Source: Sphingobacterium lactis
GTDB lineage: Bacteria > Bacteroidota > Bacteroidia > Sphingobacteriales > Sphingobacteriaceae
Assembly: GCF_011046555.1 (NCBI RefSeq)
Contig: NZ_CP049246.1
Span: 3,410,001 to 3,474,000 of the forward strand
Reading direction: 5' to 3'
DNA: 64,000 bases
Shown: piece after piece, positions 44,682 through 51,858 of the stretch
Numbering within the stretch: position 1 is the first letter of the stretch
How the letters are laid out: every line of letters starts with the position of its first letter
Made by a program: the position numbers and the translations under genes
Notes under the pieces: generated by a model
Told to the model about the DNA's origin: nothing
The model's database searches: none
The model's input: the letters and a program-made list of their open reading frames with translations, nothing else

Positions 44682-45784
44682 GTAAGGTCTATTTACAAGA
44701 ATCCTCGATCATCAGCCCCTTAGGTTTTGATGTCGAAAGCAATTTCCAACAGGTTTCCACCGGAAAATCCGCTTTAGAGCAACATCCTGATTTTGACCAG
44801 CAGTACGTTGGGAAAATCGACGACGACATATTGGCTGCCTATGTGGAGGATTTTCAAATCCCTAATAAAGGTTCTCGAATTCAAAAAATAGCTTTAGCAG
44901 CGCTATTACCTTTAATACGAAATAGAAAGCCCCAAAATGACTCGCTATTGATCATTTCCACCACAAAGGGAAATGTTGCCGCTTTGGCCGATCAGCAGAT
45001 CGAAGCTGCGCTGCTATCGAAACTAGGAAACGAAATTGCCGCCTCAGCTGGATTCACGACAGCGCCTTTGCTAATTTCAAACGCTTGTGTTTCTGGGCTG
45101 ATGGCCCTATCTGTGGCAAAAAGGTTCATGCAGATGGGAAAATATCGAGATGCGTACGTGCTGGCGTTTGATGAGGTATCCCCTTTCATTCAATCAGGGT
45201 TCCAATCCTTCCAGGCCGTGAGCCCCGAACGCTGCAAACCTTACGATGCGAAACGCCAAGGCGTGAACTTAGGGGAGGCTGCAGTTGCCAGTTATCTATC
45301 CAAAGAGAAAACCACCAATGGTATCCACCTGGCAGGCGATGCCAATATAAACGATGCCAACCATATTTCAGGTCCTTCACGAACCGGTGAAGGCTTATTT
45401 CAGAGCATCCAACGAGCAATGCAGGAGGCCGATTTGCAACCGAATGATATCGACTATATTGTTGGGCACGGCACTGCGACGATATACAACGATGAAATGG
45501 AGGCCATTGCCTTTAACCGTGCCAACTTGATGGAAAAGCCAGTTGCCGGTTTCAAGGGCAATTATGGTCATACCCTAGGGGCCTCCGGTTTATTGGAAGC
45601 TGTATTGGCCGCCGAATGCCTGCGCAAAAATTACATGCTCCCAAGTTTGGGATTTGAAAGCTTAGGTACTTCCCTGCCCATCCATGTATTGGAACAAGGC
45701 ACTGCAGCGAACATTCACCATGTGCTGAAAACTGCCTCAGGATTTGCAGGAACAAACACGGCACTCCTATTAAGCAAAGATTGA
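44678..45784 (+). CDS. Beta-ketoacyl synthase, catalytic residues present
   Basis: The 368-aa product from ATG 44678 (MSKVYLQESS) overlaps the thioesterase stop as ATGA; a longer frame from 44654 is rejected. Thiolase-fold KS with nucleophile Cys137 in SNACVSGLMAL, histidines in GHGTATIYND and GNYGHTLGASGLLEA, and the C-terminal GFAGTNTALLL. It is shorter than FabF (about 410 aa), and the N-terminal third is more divergent than in the KS at 41187. It is followed after one base by a 199-aa protein of KS-related character, so these two may form a pair. Confidence 0.88.
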   Translation: MSKVYLQESSIISPLGFDVESNFQQVSTGKSALEQHPDFDQQYVGKIDDDILAAYVEDFQIPNKGSRIQKIALAALLPLIRNRKPQNDSLLIISTTKGNVAALADQQIEAALLSKLGNEIAASAGFTTAPLLISNACVSGLMALSVAKRFMQMGKYRDAYVLAFDEVSPFIQSGFQSFQAVSPERCKPYDAKRQGVNLGEAAVASYLSKEKTTNGIHLAGDANINDANHISGPSRTGEGLFQSIQRAMQEADLQPNDIDYIVGHGTATIYNDEMEAIAFNRANLMEKPVAGFKGNYGHTLGASGLLEAVLAAECLRKNYMLPSLGFESLGTSLPIHVLEQGTAANIHHVLKTASGFAGTNTALLLSKD

Positions 45785-45785
45785 C

Positions 45786-46385
45786 ATGGCAAAGATCAGT
45801 ACACATATCGAAATCTTTGACGGTCAGGTCCTATTGGATGACAAGCCGTATTTCACCAGTGAAAATCAAGACTTTAAGGCTTTTTCAAAGGTCTTGTATC
45901 AGCAATTGGACATCAGCTATCCGAAGTTCTACAAAATGGATAATTTATGTAAATTAGCTTTCTTGGCTTCGGAAATCATCCTGCAGCAAACACAGGAAAA
46001 GGATATCGCCCTTATTTTTGGCAATAAAGAAGGAAGTTTGGACAGTGATCTCCAGCATCAGGCCTTGATTCAGGATCCGGAGAATTACTACCCGAGTCCG
46101 GCAGTATTTGTGTATACACTGCCCAATATCTGCATCGGCGAAGTCAGCATCCGCCATCAATTGCTTACGGAAAGCATGTTTCTCGTTGCAGATGAATACC
46201 CAATTGGCGATATTGCCGATTATACAGCGTATCTTTTGGAACAGCAGAAAGCAAAAATGGTGCTCTGTGGTTGGCTGAAGATGCACGACAATTCGTATTC
46301 AGCTAGTTTTTACCTGGTTTCAACATCGGGGAGCCTAGCGCATAATGAAAAGAATATTCACGACATAGTACATAAAAAAGCATAA
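45786..46385 (+). CDS. Short ketosynthase-related protein without catalytic residues
   Basis: The 199-aa protein corresponds, by position and pattern, to the N-terminal half of a ketosynthase: LCKLAFLASEIILQQTQEKDIALIFGNKEGSLDSDLQHQ matches the region before the active-site cysteine, and SPAVFVYTLPNICIGEVSIRHQL aligns with the following strand. The ACxSG nucleophile motif is absent, and there is no C-terminal histidine half. It is probably a structural partner of the KS at 44678; no catalytic role is expected. Starts 1 bp after that KS stop and its TAA overlaps the next ATG by one base. Related short proteins occur, as I recall, in flexirubin clusters. Confidence 0.7.
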   Translation: MAKISTHIEIFDGQVLLDDKPYFTSENQDFKAFSKVLYQQLDISYPKFYKMDNLCKLAFLASEIILQQTQEKDIALIFGNKEGSLDSDLQHQALIQDPENYYPSPAVFVYTLPNICIGEVSIRHQLLTESMFLVADEYPIGDIADYTAYLLEQQKAKMVLCGWLKMHDNSYSASFYLVSTSGSLAHNEKNIHDIVHKKA

Positions 46386-46642
46386 TGGAGGATTTAAAGC
46401 AACAATTAAAGGAACAGATTATAGAGGTGTTGAATCTTGAAGACATCAATGTGGCAGATATCAGTGATGCTGAGCCCTTATTTGGCGACGGACTGGGTTT
46501 GGATTCCATTGATGCCCTGGAATTAATCGTCCTTTTAGATAAAACCTATGGCATTAAGATTGCCGATCCAAAACAGGGAAAGGAAATCTTTACGTCGATT
46601 CAGACATTAGCTGAATTTGTAGCACAAAACCGTACAAAATAA
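46385..46642 (+). CDS. Acyl carrier protein (second)
   Basis: The 85-aa ACP has Ser41 in GLGLDSIDALELIVLL, the phosphopantetheine site, and typical acidic helix II residues. Initiation overlaps the previous stop by one base (TAATG), and the KS gene starts 4 bp after its stop. Sitting directly before the KS/CLF pair, it is probably the elongation ACP for the polyene chain. Confidence 0.93.
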   Translation: MEDLKQQLKEQIIEVLNLEDINVADISDAEPLFGDGLGLDSIDALELIVLLDKTYGIKIADPKQGKEIFTSIQTLAEFVAQNRTK

Positions 46643-46646
46643 GAAA

Positions 46647-47840
46647 ATGCCAAAAGGAGTTGCCATAACAGGAATGGGGATAATTTCTTCGATCGGGAAA
46701 ACTGTCGAGGAAAATTATCAATCCCTGATTACCGGCACTTCCGGAATTTCTACCCTTGAACTGATGGATAGCAAGCTTAAAAATCAGGTAAAAGTGGGAG
46801 AAATCAAGATCAGCAATGGAGCACTTGCGGAGGCACTGGAATTACCATCGGACCATACGTTTACCCGAACTGGGCTTTTAGGGGCTTATGCTGCATGGCA
46901 GGCCATCCACAATGCCGGAATATCGGATATCAATGCCGTTCGGACAGGTTTCATCTCAGCGACCAGCATGGGCGGAATGGACATGACCGAACGCTATTTC
47001 AAGGAATACGATTCGCAGGAAACCCATCGTAAATACATCAATAGCCACCATGCCGGCGACCACAGTAACAAGATCGCCAGCTATCTGGGGATCAGGGGCA
47101 TGGTAAGCTGCATCTCCACGGCCTGTTCATCGGCGGCAAATGCCATGATGATGGGCGCCCGCTTGATCGCACAGGGAAAATTGGACCGCGTTATTGTGGG
47201 TGGATGTGATGCCCTGAGCAAATTTACCCTCAATGGTTTCAATACGCTGATGATCCTTTCTGATGCAGATAATACGCCATTCGATCAAAACCGAAAGGGG
47301 CTGAACCTGGGCGAAGCTGCAGCCTATCTCGTTCTCGAATCCGAAGCGGAGATTAACCGAACCTCAAAACCTGTCTTGGGTTACCTGAGCGGGTATGGCA
47401 ATGCCAACGATGCCTTCCACCAAACTGCTTCATCCGAAGATGGTGAAGGTGCTTACCTGGCTATTCAGAAAGCACTTCAACAAGCGGGTCTCAAACCCGA
47501 ACATATCGATTACATCAATGTCCATGGAACAGCAACGGGAAACAACGACCTCTCCGAAGGTAGGGCATTATTACGTGCCTTTCAGGAAGTACCGCCATTC
47601 AGTTCCACCAAATCCTTTACAGGTCATACCTTAGCCGCTGCAGGTGCGATAGAGGCTGTATACAGTATGCTGGCGATCCAGCACAATTGCATCTTCCCTA
47701 CCCTGAATTTCCGCAACCAAATGGAAGAGTTTGATTTAATTCCGGTGACAGCATTACAGAAAAAAGAGATCAACCATGTCCTTTCCAACTCCTTTGGTTT
47801 TGGAGGCAATTGTTCCACCCTTATATTTTCCAAAAACTGA
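46647..47840 (+). CDS. Beta-ketoacyl synthase, catalytic KS of a KS/CLF pair
   Basis: The 397-aa KAS II-like enzyme has Cys160 in CISTACSSAANA, the first histidine in NVHGTATGNND, the second in SFTGHTLAAAGAIEAV, and the closing motif NSFGFGGNCSTL. Gly-rich segments and length match FabF/KSalpha. It overlaps the next gene by one base (TGATG) and that gene lacks the cysteine, so the two form a KSalpha/chain-length-factor heterodimer of type II PKS style, as described for the ApeO/ApeC pair of aryl-polyene systems. Confidence 0.92.
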   Translation: MPKGVAITGMGIISSIGKTVEENYQSLITGTSGISTLELMDSKLKNQVKVGEIKISNGALAEALELPSDHTFTRTGLLGAYAAWQAIHNAGISDINAVRTGFISATSMGGMDMTERYFKEYDSQETHRKYINSHHAGDHSNKIASYLGIRGMVSCISTACSSAANAMMMGARLIAQGKLDRVIVGGCDALSKFTLNGFNTLMILSDADNTPFDQNRKGLNLGEAAAYLVLESEAEINRTSKPVLGYLSGYGNANDAFHQTASSEDGEGAYLAIQKALQQAGLKPEHIDYINVHGTATGNNDLSEGRALLRAFQEVPPFSSTKSFTGHTLAAAGAIEAVYSMLAIQHNCIFPTLNFRNQMEEFDLIPVTALQKKEINHVLSNSFGFGGNCSTLIFSKN

Positions 47841-48889
47841 TGGACAAGTGCTATATCAACGGTATCGGCTCGGTCAGTATCCAAGCATTGGACTTTACTA
47901 TATATGAAGGGACCCCTACTGTCCTCCAGCACAGGAATACGGCCGTCCACCCTGACTATAAGGCATTTATTCCCGCAGGCATGCTCCGTCGGATGGCATC
48001 CGGTGTAAAGATGGGCATTTTTGCTGCTAGGCAGGCCATGCAGGACGCGGACCAGCAAAACCTGGATGCAATTATTACAGGCACCAGCCTTGGCTGCCTC
48101 CAGGATTCGGAGAAATTTCTGGATGCCATGATCGAAAATCAGGAAGAATATCTGACGCCCACATCGTTTATTCAATCCACACACAATACCGTGGCTGCGC
48201 AAATCGCATTGCAATTGCCAAGTAAGGCCTATAATTTTACGTATGTCAATGGAGGAAACTCCTTTGAAGCTGCGCTATTTGATGGATTGCAGCAAATACA
48301 TACCGAAGAAGCCCAAAACATCTTAGTTGGCGGCCTGGATGAAACAGCACCCCAATTTGATCACTTGTTTCAATTGGCCGGAAATTATAAAACCCCAGAT
48401 GCAGCAATCGACTTCCAAAAGCCAAAAACTGCCGGTATACCTGTGGGTGAAGGTGCCAATTTCTTTATCCTCACAAATCAGCAAACAGAAAATACGTATG
48501 CCGAATTGCTGGATGTGCACCTTTTCAACAGTCCACGCATCCATGCCGAGGCCGAAATCGAAGAATTCCTGTCCTACCATGGGCTCGACCGAAATTCCAT
48601 TGATGTACTCGTACTCGGGTATAATGCAGACCAACAACAGCAGTCCTTTATGGACGAATACGCGGTTCTATTTCCAAATACCCCACAGGCCTACTATCAA
48701 CATCTTTCGGGCGCCTTTGATACCGCATCCGCTTACGGCCTGAAAGTGGCTTGTGAAGTGCTCCGGCAGCAGGAGCTTCCAAAGCAGCTTCAGTACAATC
48801 AGATTAAACCTATTCGCTTAAAACACATCTTACTTATTAGCCAATCCAGAGGTACGGATTACAGTTTCGTTTTATTGAGATCATGCTAA
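47840..48889 (+). CDS. Chain-length-factor-like ketosynthase partner, no active-site cysteine
   Basis: The 349-aa product from ATG 47840 (MDKCYINGIGSVSIQ), which overlaps the KS stop. It has a KS fold (GMLRRMASGVKMGIFAARQAM, ITGTSLGCLQDSEKF, FIQSTHNTVAAQIAL), but the nucleophile position reads TYVNGGNSFEAAL instead of ACxSG, and the histidine motifs HGTxxxxxD and GHxxxAxG are absent (LGYNADQQQQSF, HLSGAFDTAS). This is the pattern of a chain-length factor. The partner is the KS at 46647. Chain-length control is known for this fold in type II PKS; it is inferred here. Confidence 0.85.
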   Translation: MDKCYINGIGSVSIQALDFTIYEGTPTVLQHRNTAVHPDYKAFIPAGMLRRMASGVKMGIFAARQAMQDADQQNLDAIITGTSLGCLQDSEKFLDAMIENQEEYLTPTSFIQSTHNTVAAQIALQLPSKAYNFTYVNGGNSFEAALFDGLQQIHTEEAQNILVGGLDETAPQFDHLFQLAGNYKTPDAAIDFQKPKTAGIPVGEGANFFILTNQQTENTYAELLDVHLFNSPRIHAEAEIEEFLSYHGLDRNSIDVLVLGYNADQQQQSFMDEYAVLFPNTPQAYYQHLSGAFDTASAYGLKVACEVLRQQELPKQLQYNQIKPIRLKHILLISQSRGTDYSFVLLRSC

Positions 48890-49644
48890 AACATCAAAAT
48901 ATCCGGATCGTGATGGCCTGCGCCCTCTTGGTAACAGGTTATTTAGGATTTGTAGGATCTGTATCGCTGCTTCTTCCACTGGCAATCGCCCTCGTGTGGT
49001 TAGGATTGACAGCTTGGGGAGCATTCGATATGCGGCTGGGATATTTTGGTAAAACATATTGGCGTGGCAACCGACAGGAACTGCAGCATATCGCATTAAC
49101 ATTTGACGATGGACCAACACCCTATACACACAAAGTGTTAGCCCTACTGAAAAAATACAACATGCAGGCAACCTTTTTCTGTATCGGCAAACAACTGGAG
49201 GAACATCCAGAAATCGCTGTTTCCATTTTCGAAAATGGTCATCAGATTGGCAACCATAGTTACAGCCACAGCAAGCAAATTGGCTTCTTTGGCCTTAAAA
49301 ATATGTTGGAGGAGATAACACATACCGACCAAATAATCAAAAAGGTATGCAACACCACCACCTCTATATACAGACCGCCATTTGGCGTGACCAATCCGAC
49401 TATAGCAAGAGCAACGAAGCAATTGGATAAGGAAGTCATCGGCTGGAGCATCAGGTCATTGGATACCGTTATCAAGGAGGAGTCTTCCATACTGAAACGC
49501 ATTATTCCCCGATTGAAGCCGGGTGCCATCGTCCTGCTCCATGACACCTCAGAAAGCACCGCGAACCTGTTGGAACAGTTGTTGATTTATATGGAGCGTA
49601 AGAAGTTAAAATCGGTAACTGTCGATGAACTTTTAAAAAAATGA
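48883..49644 (+). CDS. Polysaccharide deacetylase (NodB homology domain), membrane anchored
   Basis: The 253-aa protein has two adjacent hydrophobic helices at about 8-47 (IVMACALLVTGYLGFVGSV, LLLPLAIALVWLGLTAWGAF), then a NodB domain from about 70. Motif 1 LTFDDGPTP, motif 2 GNHSYSHSK (HxxxH), motif 3 RPPFGVTN and the later VLLHDTSE are all present, so it should be a functional carbohydrate-esterase-4 deacetylase acting outside the inner membrane. It overlaps the CLF gene by 7 bp and the next gene by 4 bp (ATGA), tying it to pigment assembly. Deacetylation of a sugar acceptor for the polyene is one possibility, inferred only from context. Confidence 0.9.
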   Translation: MLKHQNIRIVMACALLVTGYLGFVGSVSLLLPLAIALVWLGLTAWGAFDMRLGYFGKTYWRGNRQELQHIALTFDDGPTPYTHKVLALLKKYNMQATFFCIGKQLEEHPEIAVSIFENGHQIGNHSYSHSKQIGFFGLKNMLEEITHTDQIIKKVCNTTTSIYRPPFGVTNPTIARATKQLDKEVIGWSIRSLDTVIKEESSILKRIIPRLKPGAIVLLHDTSESTANLLEQLLIYMERKKLKSVTVDELLKK

Positions 49645-50288
49645 AGAAAATGAATATGGATAAGTTGAAAGGATTATTGGTTTTATGTGCTGTATTGTTG
49701 AGTACGGCTGTATTTTCTCAGACAAAAATGAGTGCTGCGGAGGCGAGTACCTTTAAAGCAAATGTGGATAAGCAAGCTCAAAAAATCACCAGCATCACGG
49801 CAGATTTTGAAGCCAGTAAATATGTTTCCGTGATCAAGAACCCATCCAAAAACTCGGGTATCTTTAAATTGAAGGGTAAGAAATTACTCTGGAAATACAA
49901 TGCGCCCCAACAAAATGCCATGCTATTCGATCAGGATAAGTTGTACATGCGCGATGATAAAGGAAAGAAATCGACCATTGACTTAAATAAAAACAGAAGG
50001 TTTCGCCAATTGCAACATTTAATGACAGAAACCAATACAGGAAATGTATTGGATGAAAAGAATTTCTCCATTGCCTATCTAAAGCATACCAACGGTAAAT
50101 CTGCCTTGCTAACACCGAAAAATAAGGACATGGCCCGTTTCATCAAGGAAGTAGTCCTGACCTTCCCAAACAATGAATACACGGTTTCCGAGATCAAGAT
50201 CGTCGAAAAATCCAACGATTACACCGTCTTCAAATTGAAGAACAAGAAATTCAACACTTCGATTAGCGATAGTGAGTTTAAATTGTAA
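49641..50288 (+). CDS. LolA-like outer-membrane lipoprotein carrier
   Basis: The 215-aa periplasmic protein has a signal peptide (GLLVLCAVLLSTAVFSQ). The family body is visible: VDKQAQKITSITADFEASKYVSV, GIFKLKGKKLLWKYNAPQQNAMLFDQDKLYMRDDKGKKS and FIKEVVLTFPNNEYTVSEIKIVE. Lol carriers shuttle hydrophobic molecules across the periplasm. A cluster-specific LolA is typical of aryl-polyene loci and fits transfer of the lipid-like polyene from the MMPL transporter to the outer membrane. Start codon overlaps the deacetylase stop (ATGA). Confidence 0.9.
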   Translation: MKKMNMDKLKGLLVLCAVLLSTAVFSQTKMSAAEASTFKANVDKQAQKITSITADFEASKYVSVIKNPSKNSGIFKLKGKKLLWKYNAPQQNAMLFDQDKLYMRDDKGKKSTIDLNKNRRFRQLQHLMTETNTGNVLDEKNFSIAYLKHTNGKSALLTPKNKDMARFIKEVVLTFPNNEYTVSEIKIVEKSNDYTVFKLKNKKFNTSISDSEFKL

Positions 50289-50318
50289 TTTTGCATAAAC
50301 CACCCTTATTAATCGTAT

Positions 50319-50681
50319 ATGCTGTTACCCGATTTCTATACCCTGCAACATCGTGAGGTCATTGCGAACCAGATCAATGCCCGTATTTTGCTGCATGCCG
50401 AGCATCCTATTTTCAAAGGGCATTTCCCGAACAATCCGGTGACCCCGGGCGTCTGTATGTTGCAGGTATTCAAGGAACTCGCAGAAGAGGTGGTCCAACG
50501 GCCATTGAAGATCCAATCGTGCAAGAATATCAAGTTTACTGCATTGATCAACCCATATGTCCATCCGGAGCTGGCGATTGAAATCACACTGACGCCTAAT
50601 GGCGAAACATACAAGATATCGGGCTCAGCCTCCTTCGCCGACACGCAAGCATTGAAAATTCAGGCCCTTTTAACGGATTAG
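50319..50681 (+). CDS. Hotdog-fold dehydratase subunit with histidine but no catalytic glutamate
   Basis: The 120-aa protein is a short FabZ-like hotdog. HPIFKGHFPNNPVTPGVCMLQVFKELAEE (29-57) contains the catalytic-histidine block (His35 in GHFPxxPxxPG), but the position of the FabZ glutamate (LxxE-A-xAQ) is Gln49 in CMLQVFKE. Alone it would lack the second catalytic residue. It should be the ApeI-type partner of the Glu-bearing subunit at 43722. The gene starts 30 bp after the LolA stop and is followed after 1 bp by the glycosyltransferase. Confidence 0.87.
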   Translation: MLLPDFYTLQHREVIANQINARILLHAEHPIFKGHFPNNPVTPGVCMLQVFKELAEEVVQRPLKIQSCKNIKFTALINPYVHPELAIEITLTPNGETYKISGSASFADTQALKIQALLTD

Positions 50682-50682
50682 T

Positions 50683-51858
50683 ATGACCCTTTCGAACACG
50701 GCCCATCGGATATGCGTCCTAATCCCGACCTACAACAACGCCAAAACTTTAAGGCGCGTTGTGGATGGGGTGTTGCAGTATATTTCCGACGTATATGTGA
50801 TCAATGATGGCAGCACCGACGAAACGCGACACATACTATCCGAATATCCCAATGTTCATGTTCTCCATCAGGAACGCAACCAAGGAAAAGGGAAAGCCCT
50901 ATTGCGTGGTTTTCAACAAGCCTTAGCCGATGGTTATGACTACGCCATTACCATAGATTCAGATGGGCAACATTATCCGGATGATATCCCTGTATTCTTG
51001 GCTGAATTAAAAGCACATGATGAGCCAGTCCTATTGATCGGGAATAGGGATATGGGGCAAGATGGCATCCCGAGAAAAAGCAGCTTCGGCAATCGGTTTT
51101 CAAATTTCTGGTTTTGGTTCGAGACCGGCATCAAATTGGACGATACCCAATCCGGATACCGTATGTACCCGCTGAAGCATTTGCCGAAACACCTATTTAC
51201 CAATAAATTTGAGTTTGAGATCGAGATTATCGTTCGTACTGCGTGGAAAGGCGTATTGGTGAAGAATGTTCCGGTAAAGGTCCTTTACGACCCGCAGGAA
51301 CGCGTTTCCCATTTTCGACCGTTTCGAGATTTCACCAGGATCAGTATACTGAATACCGTCCTGGTCATCATCACTCTACTGTACATCAAACCACGTAATT
51401 TCTTCCGAAAGCTAAAAAAAAAAAGCTTCAAGCAATTCCTGAAAGAAGATATTCTACAAACGCAGGATAGCCCTGAGGTAAAGGCACTTTCCCTTGCAAT
51501 GGGTATCTTCATTGGCATAATTCCCGCTTGGGGGTTCCAGACTTTCCTCTGCCTCAGCATTGCCGTTGCCCTACGGTGGAATAAGGCACTTGCCTTTCTG
51601 GGTTCCAATATCAGCATCCCACCCATGATCCCCGTGATCGTCTTTCTTGCCCTGCAGATCGGTGGCTTTATCCTACCGACCGATAAACCGATGACTTTCG
51701 ATTTTGATAAAGTGGATATCGAAATGATTAAAATTCATCTGTATCAATATGTGGTTGGCAGTTTTCTTTTAGCTATTTTTACTGCGGTTTTAGTCGGATT
51801 ACTGTTTTATGTCATCCTGAAATACTATGCTCGGAAATCCATAAAGAATGTCCAATAG
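50683..51858 (+). CDS. Family 2 glycosyltransferase fused to a DUF2062 domain
   Basis: The 391-aa protein has a GT2 domain at about 1-230: ICVLIPTYNNAKTLRRVV, VYVINDGSTDETRHIL, the DxD-like TIDSDGQHYPDD, and the acceptor segment DDTQSGYRMYPLKHL. It resembles polyprenol-phosphate sugar transferases. A C-terminal DUF2062 membrane domain at about 260-385 follows (AMGIFIGIIPAWGFQTFLCLSIAVALRWNKALAFLGSNIS with PPMIPVIV). It probably acts at the inner membrane, using a nucleotide sugar to glycosylate the lipid anchor or the polyene. The overlap of 11 bp with the transporter gene indicates coupling. Confidence 0.9.
   Translation: MTLSNTAHRICVLIPTYNNAKTLRRVVDGVLQYISDVYVINDGSTDETRHILSEYPNVHVLHQERNQGKGKALLRGFQQALADGYDYAITIDSDGQHYPDDIPVFLAELKAHDEPVLLIGNRDMGQDGIPRKSSFGNRFSNFWFWFETGIKLDDTQSGYRMYPLKHLPKHLFTNKFEFEIEIIVRTAWKGVLVKNVPVKVLYDPQERVSHFRPFRDFTRISILNTVLVIITLLYIKPRNFFRKLKKKSFKQFLKEDILQTQDSPEVKALSLAMGIFIGIIPAWGFQTFLCLSIAVALRWNKALAFLGSNISIPPMIPVIVFLALQIGGFILPTDKPMTFDFDKVDIEMIKIHLYQYVVGSFLLAIFTAVLVGLLFYVILKYYARKSIKNVQ

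Noticed and set aside
47810..47839. Longer start for the chain-length-factor-like protein
   Set aside because: ATG 47840 overlaps the KS stop and gives the KS-like N-terminus; the extra residues from 47810 overlap the KS coding end.
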